A stretch of DNA of 64,000 bases, from contig WBVU01000005.1 of assembly GCA_009192285.1 (NCBI GenBank), positions 3,118,731-3,182,730 on the forward strand. The letters are read 5' to 3'. This document shows, piece after piece, positions 46,308 to 59,216 of this stretch. The notes beneath the pieces were generated by a model. That model saw only the letters and a program-made list of their open reading frames with translations. It ran no database searches and was not told the origin of the DNA. The position numbers and the translations under genes are program-made. Position 1 is the stretch's first letter. Every line of letters starts with the position of its first letter. Origin of the DNA: Morchella semilibera. Taxonomy: Eukaryota; Ascomycota; Pezizomycetes; Pezizales; Morchellaceae.

Positions 46308-48879
46308 ATGCATACGAAGAGTACAATAAAAAGGAAGCCATCTCTGGAGACTCTCCCCCGTACAACCGGTAAAGATGTTCCAGGAGCTAAGAAGAAAAGG
46401 ACATTAAAAAATGACGTTGGAGTAGTAAATAATACTCCAACTAACTTACCAGTACTAGAAATAATACCAAAAACAGCGCCAGCACTAGTACTGATGCCAG
46501 CATCGGCAGCGAGTAACGCTCAAAACGCAGCTCTCCCAAACCTTTGGGAAGGTAATATTCAACATGGCTTGAATACTGTCGGAACACCCAAGGTACTTCT
46601 ATAGAAAAAGGCGTGAGGAAAACTATACTAATGCTGACTAGGAAGCTTCGTCTGTACCTGTTACCGTCGCAAGGGCTATGCCTTCCGCTCAACCAAAGGG
46701 TCCCCGGATATCCAATTCTATTACTGCTCATAGTATGGGTTCTACTTCACGCCGTAAAGTAATGTCCTCCTATAACCATAATAAGGTCACCGATCAGTTG
46801 AGAGATAATCATTATCAGCCGGAAAATAATCGTGACCAACCGAGTCGTGGGGCCTTATATACTACCCCGGTTGATATCAACCCAATCGTTCCTGGAGAAA
46901 TCAAAAATACTAGTACGCTTAAGACAAGAAACCTATTAACAGTAACTAGTAAACGAAAGGGTAATGTTGCTTTGCCTGTTCATAGCGGGGTCAGTATATC
47001 TCGTTCTTCCGTAGATACATTAGGACTTGCAAAGGCGGATGGACACAAATCCCCTGGACTATCTACCTCAACTTCATCCAGTGCTAGGTATTATGAGAAT
47101 GGGAATGCAGGAATTGGAGCCTCTGTTGGAACAATAGAGCGCATGGATAGCCTAAACAAAAACTCACAGCTAGGCATCGGGGACCTAGAGAACAATGCCG
47201 TGATTAAGCCGTTCGCGCGGGGTTTTAAAGGGCTCAAGTTAGATATTGGAAGTAAACGTATGCAGTACCCAGTGAGTTAAGGTGTTTGCGGGTATAGCTA
47301 ACTCCGGAATAATGAAGCCATAGATTTAAATAAAGATAGTGTCTCAAGCTCATCAGCAGCAGCCGTCCCTATACCAGCAGTTCGAAAGCACGACAACGAG
47401 ATACCAGCATCGATAATTCGCAACCCTCCTCTATACTCATTTCGAAGGGAAGTTGAAAGAACTGCACAGGTTCTAGCATTGGTAGCTTTTCGCAGTTGTT
47501 CGTTTGAAAACTCAATGGTACCGGGGCACCTTCTACAGTACCTTGCTTTAATATCACGTAGATATAGATATGCTTCTACTCTTGCATTTATAAACTTGGT
47601 AAAGATGGAGTTCCATGGAAAAAGAACACAAAACTGGTTTAAAAATAAAAGAATAGACGAGAAAGTAGCAGATGTGAGGCAATGGTATTGGCATCGTGTT
47701 TCTGAAAGAGCTAGTGTTATCAAGCAGATTCGGACATCATGGATGGAGAGAGTATGGAGGTTTCTTGTGCTTGCATTAGAATCATCAAAGCCGAGCATGA
47801 GAGGTACTTCCAAGCCTGTGAAATTCGGGCTCTGGTTTAATGGCATAAACCAACATTTGATAACTGATCCTGATCTAATCGGCCAGTTCGAAATTTCAGT
47901 AAGATTCTGGATCCGCCGGTTTTATGTTTGGGTGAGTAGGAACGGGGGTGGATATCCATTGTTACTACAGGATCTACGTAGTGGAATGGTACAGGACGTT
48001 CAACCCCTCATTGAATCCGAGAATCAAGACCTCTGGAGAATAGAAACTAAATGCGGGGGTGTGCATTTTATCATTGGGTTAACCGGAGAAGTTATAGGAC
48101 AGGTTCAAGCAAATGGACCTATGGGAAGTGGCTTAAACCCAGTGCTTAGAAGAGCCAGGACCAGAATAGATACTATTGTGGGGCCCGGGATTTCTAGGAG
48201 GTACTCACAGGTGGGCGAACAAGATCATACTGATACGGATAGTGTTGCCTGGACGAATCTCAGGGAGAATTGGAAGGAATACGCGTCAACACTGGTTTCG
48301 TCTTCAACGTATTCTGGAGAACTGAATAACTCATCGCAGAGGATTATAAAATCGGTATATCGGCCTGACTCTAAGACTGTTTCACATGGAATCCATGAGT
48401 CCATAAAGCTTCCGCACCATCGCGCTTTGGCTGAAAGATGGGTCCTCGCACAGGTTGAACCCGGTGGTATATCGGGAAAGCCTGTACTTGAAGCCCCCCA
48501 TGGCTTTACGCGTAGGAGGGAGAAGTTGGGTCTAGATTTACAGGCCAAATTTACAGTCGAAAGCGTCAGGTGTTCTGGTGAAAAATGGATCTCTAGCATG
48601 GATGACGTTTTGGCTCAAGGCGTGGGGTTCGTATATACACCGGGAATGGGATGGTTTGTCTTGGAGGAGACAGGGCAGGTAATCTCATCCCGTCGATCAT
48701 GCTACAAAGATAAACAGAAAAGAGCTATACTCACCCCTACAATTCCTGGGTAGAATATTGCGCAGGAAGAATATGGAATACAAGGTTTGTGGGCTACTAT
48801 TCTAGGGGTGAATGAAAACGGAACCGCGTTGAGCCCGAAAGCCCTCGAGGGATTGGCAGAAATGTTTGAGATGAATTAG
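46308..48879 (+). CDS. Orphan protein with a divergent homeodomain-like segment
   Basis: Four exons, 46308-46592, 46642-47257, 47324-48678 and 48766-48879, give 789 residues in frame. The last intron (87 nt) removes an in-frame TAG and joins LEETGQ to EEYGIQGLWATIL. Residues 1-300 are Ser/Thr/Asn-rich and probably disordered, with a basic patch KKKRTLK. Residues about 358-417 align with a homeodomain: MVPGHLLQYLALI matches helix 1 (hydrophobic positions 8, 13, 16 and 20, Pro at 10), and KRTQNWFKNKR matches helix 3 with the four near-invariant residues W48, F49, N51 and R53 and Lys at position 50. The rest, to the end, is a large folded-looking region (SVRFWIRRFYVWVSRNGGGY, WRIETKCGGVHFIIGLTGEV) that I do not recognise. 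A DNA-binding regulator is the working inference. Codons are AT-richer than in the housekeeping genes. Confidence 0.7.
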
Positions 48880-50138
48880 GATACGTTGGGCTATATGTAG
48901 CTAATAGGAATAAATTTGGCTTGATATCATTCATTTAGAGGATATGCTTTTAGAGAATGGAATTAAAGTCCCGAATCTAAAAATCGACACTGCAACATGA
49001 GCCTAATATATATTACTCACGAATTATCACTCGATACACGATACAAGACGATTCCCCTAATGTATTAAACAAAAAAGGGGGGGGGATGCTGTCTGACAAA
49101 ACTTATAAGGTTCGTTAGGAAAATTAATTAATCCAGATAGCACGCCCCCAGTAGTGCAGCAATTCAGGGTCTGTTAAGCCCATACAATACAAAATAATAG
49201 AGAGCGATAGATACGGGGCATTATATTAAAGCCTGTCGGCTCTTAAAGTTATACGGCGGGATAAGTTGGCTGTAAAGGCCCAAGGTGAGTTGTAGTAAAT
49301 TCTACTTACACAAAATTGTCTATTCTAAGGAGCGAAATACTACTGGCAGAGGTCATAACCTACCATAATATAACCGACTTCTAACCTGATCCTCGTAGAC
49401 TTGTGAAGTCACAAGTCATTAATCCAAGTGTAGGGCACTGCACCTGTGAGGCTGCATGTACTTAGTGTATTACAGTTTCATAATACTAGGCTCAGCCGAG
49501 CGCCATAATATAGGGTGCGAATTTCCCCAAAACATAGACTACATGCACTTAACTACCTCTCTAGGTAAATCTCATAGCTTCATTAGGTAATCTTTTCGAA
49601 GACCTAACTTAAATAGGCGATATTAAGAAAAGGAATTCTAACCAGCCAATTTGATTGGTATAAAATAAAGAAAACAACCCAAATGTAGACAGACGATCGA
49701 TCGAGTGATTTTTTGTGATTGCAACCATCTAATTGTCAGTACCCCAAGAGATCCGCCGGAAAGATTTAGTGTTGTTTCATAGTAACGATTCTAAGGCCTA
49801 GGGGTTTAATAGTCTTTGGGTTTTTTAGCCGGAGTTATACGTAAAATATACATTACATGTAGCTCTTGACCTAGGCCCTAGCAAATAATAACAACTGTGC
49901 ATACAATTAATTATAGGTACTTGGGTTCTGATTCTATATAGATTCACCTTTGTTTGGACCCAATACTTCATTCAATTCATACCATAGCTGATCGGCTATT
50001 ATGCATAAAATTAAAAGAGCAGTGTCCATGCCATGTACTCATTTCCTCAAACACCCACAAACCTAAGATCATCCACTCACCAGTGTCTATTTTCCAGCCT
50101 TTACAAATTTAATTACGAATATATCTTGTGTTCTAATA
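48880..50138. other. Intergenic region, AT-rich
   Basis: No gene or repeat structure is supported. It includes the upstream region of the secreted protein at 50139. Confidence 0.45.
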
Positions 50139-50585
50139 ATGCATAAACTCACGTGCACTCTCCTTTTTATGACCCTCTCTGCCTTCATTATCACCCTCGC
50201 ACACGCCACTCCTGGACCCGGGGCGGCGAATGATCCGTGTTTCTTCGCACCCGGTTACGGCGCCCCAGTCAACGACGCCAAAACAGCACTCTCCAACTTC
50301 CTCAAAACCTGCACCGATCGGAACGCCCCTCATATTCCTGTGAAGGATGGAAATGGGCAGGAGACCTGGGGATGCCAGGATGAATTTGCGGTCTTTGGGA
50401 AAGCCGCCATACGTGTGTGTCCCGCGGGAAAATACCCTAGGATCCAGTGGACGTGCGATGAGATTCGTTCCACAGCCGAAAAGCTGATCGAGAAGTGCCA
50501 GAAGGATGGGCTTGTGGGTGGAAAGGCGAATTTCAAAGACCCGAGCAGAGGCTATCTGAAGATCATCTTCGTGAACTGGAAGTAA
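50139..50585 (+). CDS. Small secreted six-cysteine protein
   Basis: 148 residues, no intron. The signal peptide is MHKLTCTLLFMTLSAFIITL followed by AHA, with the mature protein starting near TPGPGAAND. Six cysteines (34, 58, 79, 94, 106, 120) would allow three disulfides. Segments such as WGCQDEFAVFGKAAIRVCPA and IRSTAEKLIEKCQKDGLVGG show alternating beta and helical character, and the C-terminus RGYLKIIFVNWK looks like an edge strand. This is the profile of a secreted effector-like or antifungal-like small protein, but I cannot name a family. The coding sequence is noticeably GC-richer than its flanks, which supports selection on it. A homopolymer A run follows the stop. Confidence 0.8.
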   Translation: MHKLTCTLLFMTLSAFIITLAHATPGPGAANDPCFFAPGYGAPVNDAKTALSNFLKTCTDRNAPHIPVKDGNGQETWGCQDEFAVFGKAAIRVCPAGKYPRIQWTCDEIRSTAEKLIEKCQKDGLVGGKANFKDPSRGYLKIIFVNWK

Positions 50586-53500
50586 AAAAAAAAAAAAAAA
50601 AAATTAAAAATCCCACCACTCTAGACAGGTTCTCGGGTCTAAGGTTTTCCCCGTCTTGAGGCTTTTTTTTTCCTTCTTCTTCTTTGACTCCGCGGGCTGG
50701 CCATGGGGGTGGGGTAGCGGTTTTATTACTAGCTTTTATACATATCATACATATGCATGTACAAGAACGGCTTGTTTATCTGTATTTTGGCAACTTACAA
50801 TTTTTCATAAATTTAAATATAAACACGATATTGTGCTTTCACGCATGCATATCTACACGTAGTTATCGGTACCAATAGAATTTGCATGAAAGTAAAAGTG
50901 CACCTTCGCCCAATCACGTGACCGACGACGCCTTTACTTTTGCAAGCGTGATATGCGAATGACACTTTGCAAGAATCGAGAGACGCGATACAACCATACA
51001 CAACCTTAGGAGTCGCAGTAGCACAAAACCACAGCCGCACTTACCTCTCGCCTGCGAGTGTACGTGTACAAAACAGAAAGACAAACTTGTGGAGTGTGGA
51101 GGCCACCACAGAGTCCGTGAGACATTATCATCGTGAAATGACCCATTCATACCAGAAAGCAGTCCAGGCCAATCGAAAGGACTACCTTCGATCTTCTAGC
51201 TGACTTACCAGGCTCTCTATTCAGTCACCTCAAGCACGTGGCTGAATTTTTTTTTTTAAAAAAAAAAGAAATACTGGTAGGATCGAGCAAATCACAACCT
51301 GACATGACACAAAATATAATCACCAAAATTCGTAGATCACATTGATATACATGTGAGTACCGCGAAAAGCCTTTGAGTGGCTTGACATATAATCTCCGAG
51401 TGAGAATTTATGATCCCTACCCTGCTCACCTCCAATACGACTCCTATAAGAGTGCAGAATAATTTATTCTGATTCATTAATTCTCCTATGCAAGAAATCT
51501 GATCTAATCTTGGAGCATGCTTCAGATACCTGGTTGGTGATCACCTAGCTGGTCAACTCGATATCGTTTCGACACGGGATATCACTCGTCAAACACGTGC
51601 GTTTCTTTCTCAATATAGAGGCTCCGCCCCAAGCTCATTCAAGGTTTCACGGCAGATTTAAGTTGAAGTTTGGGACAAGGACACTAGCTTGGAAACATAT
51701 GGAGGGACGGGGACAATATTTCACATGTCAGAAACAAGATGGTGAAACTTTGGGATCTAGATCTTTGGGTAAGGGGTATGGCACCCTCGGGTTACGGCAC
51801 ACTATATAATGGGACTATTACCAGGTGTTTCTTGGGAGACCGTTCTTCAGCACCCATGTTCTCGGATCGGCAGATCAAAACACAAGTAACCAACCTCTCC
51901 CGGGAAGAAAAAGCAAGAACGAGTGACACATTGTGACAGTCCCAACCTCCTGATATTGCATTAAGAATTCCAGGTTTGAGTCAAATCTAATTAAATTGCC
52001 TTGGGTTGACTATTGAGACATTTATTATCTAGATTGCAGTTCCAAGACCTGGGGAAGCTTGAAGAAGCTTAACTAGCAGCACAGAGAGGAGCCAGGTTAA
52101 TGCAGGAGCGATAAGCACATAAGCACTATTTTTTTTTTTTTCAGGCGCACCACTTCGACCACCACCACCACTCTTCGGCCAGATTGCTCCATATGGAGCT
52201 TGGCTGCCCGCCGACGTAATCTTTCGAGCTCTAAATGATTACTGTGAGTGAGGCTGTGTTCTTGCAGGTTATCTGTATTCCACATGCTCTGCCGGAAAAT
52301 CCTTCTCTTCTCCTAAGCCGACATGCGGTATGTAATCAGGAACAATGTGGTTAGGCCCGAGCACTGGATACATACATGTGCTGTCTCGGACGGTCTTGGT
52401 TCAGATTTTAGTCAACTAGATTGGCGGCACGGTCCACATTACCGGGACGGAGGGGCGTTCTCGGGCCATAAGGTATTGCATGGAGAGGTCTCCATTCCGA
52501 CCAAAGGTGGTCGAAATCTACTGTCGGCCAACACTATAGGTTCTTCTGGGCCGAGAAACCTTGGGATCTGTCCAGACCAGTAAGTTCGTCGGTGACGCGT
52601 ACCAAACGGCGCACATGGTGGGGCACAGTATCGTGCGCTACTTGCGCTTTGAATACGAGTGATCCGTTATGAATCATAACATGCAAATTCCACACCAAGT
52701 GTGGCAATCTTGGCCCTGTTCTTCTTATCTACTTACTCGACGATACAAAATCTATCAAAGCTTGTATTGCAGATAAGGAACTGTTGAGAATAGGAGGTTC
52801 CGGAATCGGGAAGCTGGAAAGACACAAGAGAATAGCCGAGCACCGCCGTTGATAGGTTACTCGAACCGTATGTTTACTAAAGCAGGAAAAAAATTGGAGG
52901 CTATGGTGGTTGCGACAACAGTGCTGGAGTTTCCCAAAGATCGAAATGAAGTCAGGATGGGACGGAGGACAGGGGAAATGATACCTTCAAAGTCTTGGCA
53001 ATGCTTGATGCTCATCAGGATAAATTCATAACCTAACCCTAAATTAAACATTTGGTGGGTATGCCACGTCGACGACAAGTTTATGCCGGTATGTCTAAAA
53101 GATGATGATGATGTCTGGGATGATGTCTGGGATGATGGAAGGGAAATATCACTCACGACCGCATATGAAGTGCTGCATATTGAAATAAACGACACGCATC
53201 GATGCAGGCAAGTTTCTTTCCACAATTACGGGGAAGGGAAGGCTCGTTCCACGAATCGGGGAGCTGCAGTCGTTATCGGATCAGATAAGATGAAGCTCTA
53301 CATACCCCACAAATGTCATCCCTTGTGCTGTACCCTACAGTTCACCATCTCTTACTGGAGCGCTTATAAATGTTCAACTCAGTCAATCACTGCCTCGTAT
53401 CAGAAACCACCACCATCGTGAGAGGTCGTGATCGGCTTTGAGGCAGCCAGCCAGGTAGCCCAGCTGATCATCGTACCACAGGACCTGCAAGAAGTAATAT

Positions 53501-56474
53501 GCCCGTTCGAGAAAGCCAATGCAAGGACCCTGTTGTTTCCTGGAGATAGAGAAAGAAAAGAGAGAGCGCGAGAGAGAAAGGAGAGCGATAAAAAGTGATC
53601 GATGTGAGCAATTTTTGTACCGGGTGCTAAGTGAACTGTTGCATTGAGATTTTGCTTCTCTCTCTCTCCACTCTGCACCCCTTTGCGAGTGATGTTCGGT
53701 GAGGAAGTGCGGGCTGCATTTATGATGATACTTTTTCTTCGTTTTCGAAACGAGAGGGAGGGGGAAGAAACTGAGGGATTGATTGAAGCCATCTGCCGGA
53801 GGGGGTAGTTGGTCGGAAGAGAAGGAAGAGGAAATATCAAATATCGTGTGCTTTACATTCCTCGGCAACGCAACGCAAGCGTGGGTAACGCGATTGATTG
53901 CTGCGAGAGGGAATGCAGGATGATGACAAGGGAGGTGCTAAGCGGGGTGGGTGTGTCCAGGGTGGGTATGTATGAAACACGTAGTCCAGTAGTTGCTGTC
54001 CTTTTGAAATGTCTGATTGACCAATAGTATGGCGGTTAGGTCGGTGAAGGGAAGGAGTTGATCGTTATGCGCTGTATGGCCCTCGCTTTTTTTCAACTGT
54101 GCAATCCATCACATGCGGTTGAAATTGCCATCTGCGCTATGCGTCCGTAGCAATCGTTCTAAGGGTCTGATGCGAGTGTGTGGCGTGGTACTGAAGGTGA
54201 TGATGCTGCTTGGGCTTGTTCGCTACGGTGCCATAATTCTGCAAGAGGTGAGGGGAGCGAATGGATAGATGGAGTGACTCTAGATAACAAAAGAGTAAGG
54301 GTTTCTTCGCTCCTTTAGAGCTACATATTCCTAGAGTAGGTATTACGTTTATGCAGGTGGAGTAGAATTCAGAATGTACCTACATGTAGGTATGTACATG
54401 TAATCAATCCTCTCCCTTCTCGTTTACCTCATGTGTGGGGGCCGTTCTCTTACCTACCGCCTCCCCTCGCACCCCACAGTTCGCTTCAGTCACCACCGCC
54501 GTTGCATCGGTTCTGTGCGGTGCATCAGAATTTCTCACTCGAGCATCATCAGGGTCCTGTTACTTTAACTACATCAAGCGATGAACTGCCCTGCACTTTC
54601 CTAACAAATAGAATTAATGCCTGCCAACATCCGAAAACACAAATCAATCACAAAAGGAACGATCGCTCTAGAGTACAGAAAGGAAAAAAAAAGTAAAGAA
54701 AGAAAAAAAAAGGGAAAAAAAAGCAAATCCATCCAGTCCATCAAGGTCCTGCCTGTCCTAGCTAGCATCCCACCCAGTAATGTTTACATACACTCCTCTC
54801 TCCCCGCCGGTGGACTCGTCCGAATAATAGTGTAAAGGGAAAGCGATACGATACGACACGGTGGGCGCCCGGAATCTCCACACACGCGCGCGCATCTTCA
54901 AACTGATTCGCCAATCAAAAAAAAAGAGAGGGTTTGAAAACAGTATTGGCCTGATGATCCTGCTTTTCTCCGACAATCTAACTAACTCTATATCAACATC
55001 CTTCCTATTGGCCGGTAAGGTAGAGTACCCGTAGATAGTAGTGCGCCGCCGAAAGAGAACTATATGTACCTAGCTACACAAGTTAAGATGAGGTTTCTTC
55101 GGGGAAGGAAAAAAATTGTTAGTGAAAGTGGGGTTGGAGGCAGGTAGAGCAGTAGTAGGCAGGTAGGTAAGTAGATATCATCATCATCATCAGCATCATC
55201 AGCATCATCATCGTGAACCTAGACTCGTGTGGTTGAGTGGTTATAGTATATATACACGAGCGATATCTAGTGGAGTTACTCTACTTTGAGTACCTACAGG
55301 TATATACGGGTATATGCGGGTTTCAAACAAGAGGAGGAGGCACCAGGCCTTTTTTCCACCTTTTTTTCTTTTCTTTGCTGCCTTGATTGCCTATCTTTTT
55401 GTGCGGTCAGATACCCTACCTGGAGCTAGTTAATAGTATGAGATGTAAGTAAGTATGTATGTACCTATGATATGCCTGTCGGAACGCAAGAGACGTAAAG
55501 TAGACTCAGGGTGTAGAGATCTTATCTAGGATCCTGATACAGTACATGTAGGTAACAAATCGCGATCCACTATAAAGTTTTTTTGGCAGTTTTTAATTAC
55601 TTCCAGCTTTCCCAGCTTCCCACCATGCCTAGGCCTCCCGTAGGAGGAAGGATTCATATTGGGGTCAAAAAGTCGGATCGCAGTTTTTTACGTTTAGAGT
55701 ATGTACAATTACGTAGAAAGGTCATTTGATTTCTTGAGCTCCTACATACAGCGAATTAAAAACATTACAAAAGACTGGGCCAAACTAGTCAGAAACCCTT
55801 AATGGGGGGGGTTTTTTTCTCATGCAGGATCGTCGTGCAGGCGCTGTCTATCCCGGTTAGAGTATATCACCCTCTCTCCCCCCTCCCCCCCCCCCTTGCT
55901 ATTCTTCGGGTGAGTGCGCCTGATAGGGTCGCAAGAAGTTGATATTTCGATAGAGTGTAAGTATTGGTACTGTAACTAATACCTACTACTGTAGAGTGAT
56001 CCCCCCCCCCCTCTCTCTCTCTCTTCACACCCCCCAACGGCCAACGCGCATACCTTCCTTGGTGAGAGACACAGCACACCCCCGAATTAACCAACCATGC
56101 ACATACGTGTAAGTATGTGTGGCCGCCACCATATGCATGCTGTATCTAACTTCAGGGTCTTCTTTCTTTTCTACGGGGGAGGGGAGGGGGGGGGGAGAAG
56201 GCCCTATCCTATCCTCCTCCTCCGAAGTTTTGAGTCGAGTCCCCAGTCACATTAAACCGACCAACCACCCGCATCGAAACCATATCTGCAGACACTGCAC
56301 CACTCACTTCTTTTTTCTCTCCCTTTGAGTACTGAGTCCCGCTCTTGCCTTGCCTCGCCCGTTTGCTTGCTTGATTGCGTTCATAACCTCTTTCCCGCCA
56401 CCCCATACTCCCCTCTCTACCCTTTAAGTAAACTACTTCCCACACCCCCCCCTCTACTTCCTCTTCCTTTCGAT
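50586..56474. other. Long intergenic region, gene-poor
   Basis: Nearly 6 kb without a supported gene. There is an A run just after the secreted gene, T/A runs near 51248 and 52131, an ATC microsatellite (55178-55213), several TACATGTA copies and C/G runs near 55882 and 56005. Open frames around 52323-53421 show no family resemblance or splice support. Confidence 0.45.
55178..55213. repeat. ATC/AGC trinucleotide microsatellite
   Basis: A run of ATC units interrupted by two AGC units, in non-coding DNA. Confidence 0.85.
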
Positions 56475-57357
56475 ATGTCCACACCAGCAGTAACTACCAC
56501 TCCACCAACACCCTCTACATCCGGCGGCCTCATCAAAGAAATAGTCACTACTACAGCGACTGAGATTCTACCTCCACGACCAAACTCATCGTGTGCTTGT
56601 ACCGTGCCTGAACTGGAAGACGTGCAGCAAGAAGAAGAACAGGAAGAAACCGTTCCACCCGCCCCTATGCCTGCGCTTGATCCCGACTCATCAGCAAAGA
56701 TCGCCGTCCCTACACCTGTACCTGCAGGCTCCTCCACAATCGATGTATGTTTATTGTTTTATTCTAATATTATATATGAGTTTTGTTTTGTTTTTTGTTT
56801 TTTTGACGGGAGAAACTAATTGTTTTTGTGTCCGGAATAGCTCCTCCCTCGCCAGCCTTCACCAATGGTCCGTGCCGAAGAACAAGAGCTCAAGGATGCA
56901 TATTTTGCCGGCTGTAAGTTACTCCCAGCCACCTCCCAGACCCCCACCCGCGGGCGGGCTAGCAACGGCAGTAGCAGCGGGATCAGACCCCCTGCTATAA
57001 ATATATATGCATATACCTCAAAAAGAGAAAGACACTAACTCCCAAGCAGTCAAGGAGGTCGAAGAATTCTTTGCCAAATTCCTCGAGTCGCTAAACTTCT
57101 ACAAGCGCAAGTCGGCCTCCCTGGAGAGTGAGATCGCCGCCCTCAAGGAAGCCAAGGCCGCCCTCGAGGAGCGAGTAAAGGAGCTTGAGGAGCAGCGCGA
57201 CGAGACCGACAAGCAGCGCGCTGAGCGCGAGAAGCTGAAGGAGGGCAAGGCGATCAATAAGATGCGCAAGCTGATATGGAGCGCCAGCGTCAGCCACAAG
57301 AGGAAGAGCTCGACAGAAGGTGTGGCGCCCGTAGTGGCTTCGGTCGAGGCTAAGTAG
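56475..57357 (+). CDS. Coiled-coil protein of unknown function
   Basis: Three exons, 56475-56744, 56841-56913 and 57050-57357, give 216 residues; the joins are STID-LLPRQPSP and AYFAGF-KEVEEFF. The N-terminal ~90 residues are Thr/Pro-rich and acidic, probably disordered. The short second exon carries MVRAEEQELKDAYFAG. The third encodes a region starting EVEEFFAKFLESLNFYKRKS, then a long heptad-like coiled coil (SEIAALKEAKAALEERVKEL, EEQRDETDKQRAEREKLKEG), and a basic tail. There is no signal peptide or membrane segment. I do not recognise the family. Dimerisation through the coiled coil is the only inference. Confidence 0.75.
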
Positions 57358-59216
57358 TTTGGTTGTTTCAAGCCTTATTTGTTTTTTTTGGTTCTTGTCT
57401 CGCCTTCGTTTTTTTTGTTGCGGCTTTTTTTTTGTTTGGGTGCGCGGGTTCGGGGAAGATGTTGATTTGATTTGATGATACCATGATGAATGCCCGAGGT
57501 TGGAGGGGCTCCTTAGTTGTCTTTTTGATATCTTTTTTTTTTATGAGCGTGTAACGAGCGATGCATTGGTTTTTTTTTTTTTTTTTTTTGTTAAACGGAT
57601 TTTCTTGTTACCGGCTGGATATCATCTCTTTTTGGTTTTGATCTATTAACTATTACCACCACTACTACTACTACTTACCTACTCACGATGAATGACTACC
57701 TACCCACGGTCTACCTCTCATATGTCCCCTCTTCTCTTCTCTGTTCCTATTAACCACTCGCTTTTTTTTTTTTTTTTTTTTTTTTTACCTCTATCTACCA
57801 CCTCACACAATAGTTAGTCTCTAGTCTAGTCAAGTCAATCCAAAACAAACACACAAAAAAAAATTCCGTCTTTAATTTAAAAGTTTTTTTTTTTTTTTTT
57901 CCGTCCCAACTCTACGTCCGTGCAGCGCAAGGGAGGGGAGGCTGGGGGGTCCATGGACCCACCCCCCTCTCAAGCGAGCAGGAGGTTGGGGGGTTGACCG
58001 ACCGACCGTCCGTCCGTTCGTCAAGTCAAGGTAAGTATGTCGGCAACACCGCGCGCGCCTCTCCCGTAAGACTCGAGCCGAGCGTGACCTGTACAAGCGA
58101 GGCCCAATGCAGCTCTATCTAACTATGTATCTACCTATCGAGGGGGCCACTGCTTTTTGCGTCACTGTGCAGTATTGGGAACTGAGCTGAGGGGGAGGAG
58201 TGAGGGGGAGGGGGAGTGAGTGAGGGGTGCGGAGGTGGGTGCGGCGATCCGGTGGGAGGTGAGACCTGACCTGGCCCTTGGGTGGTGGGGTGGTACATAC
58301 ATACATACATACTGTAGCTTGATAGACAGATGTATGTAGGGCAGCAGGGCAGGGCAGCAGGGCAAGGGCGGCGGGGGTGGGGTGGCATCAACGTGAACTG
58401 AACGTGAACATGCGCAGTCGGTGGCAAGCTGAACAGAGCACGTGTAGAGTAGAGTAGAGTGGCAGAGTAGAGACACTACACATTCACATTCACATCACAC
58501 AACCTTACTTTTCCTTTACTTTACTGCCCTGTCCTGCCCGTCCTGCTCCAGTGACCCGCACCGCACCAAACAAAACGAACCGAACCAGACACAGACCAGA
58601 ATAGAAACAGCCTCATATCATAATTATATAATAACCCCACTACCAAACTAACCCAACTAACCCAACTAAACCTAACCTAACCTGACCTGACCTAACCCAA
58701 CTCGCGCTGCAATGATTTTCCGAGCAGGAAAAAAAACAGCAGCCACAACCACAACAACCAAAAAAAAAAAAAAGAGAAAAAAAGGAAAGAGAGATTACGC
58801 ATAGACTAGACGCTAACTAACACTAAGACTAAGGCTAGACCGACAAATAGAATGAGATGATGATAATGATGATGATGGGACCGGCCGGCCTGATGTGGGA
58901 GAGAGGGGGGGGGTACTATGATGACTGGGGGAGAGTGGGAAGGAAAATAATTGGCCGGACCGGACCGTAATAGAACAGAAGGGGGGATGGGGGACTGCGG
59001 ATGGGACAGATGAATAGGATAAGAAAAGAGACTAGTAGTAGTAGTAGGAGTAGGAGAAGTAGTAGTAGTAGTAGTAGAAGTAGAAGTAGTAGTAGTAGTA
59101 GTATCAGTAAGCGCACAGGGGAAAAAGAAAAAAACGGACAGAAAGAAAGAAAAGAAGCCGCCCTCTACCAACCATCTATCTACTCTATATACCCACCACT
59201 GCGCCTACTTGCCTAC
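57358..59216. other. Intergenic region rich in homopolymers
   Basis: A tail-to-tail gap between the coiled-coil and Rab genes. It has T runs near 57571, 57763 and 57884, an AACCTAACC-like stretch near 58640-58700, and an AGT/AGA microsatellite at 59033-59105. No gene is supported. Confidence 0.5.
59033..59105. repeat. AGT-type trinucleotide microsatellite
   Basis: About 24 units of AGT with some AGG and AGA variants. It generates long spurious Leu- or Ser-rich frames on both strands. Confidence 0.85.

Noticed and set aside
48679-48765. TAG stop ending the homeodomain-like gene early
   Set aside because: It lies inside an 87-nt intron with GTAATC..GCGCAG ends; the spliced frame continues 37 residues with fitting composition.
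53083-53421. Plus-strand frame with DDDDVWDDVWDD
   Set aside because: The repeat is a DNA-level duplication of GATGATGTCTGG; the rest is not protein-like and no splice support exists.
55178-55213. Spaced repeats considered as a CRISPR-like array
   Set aside because: Simple trinucleotide repeat, and the organism is a fungus.
58806-59171. Thr/Ser- and Leu-rich frames opposite the microsatellite
   Set aside because: They are translations of the AGT microsatellite.
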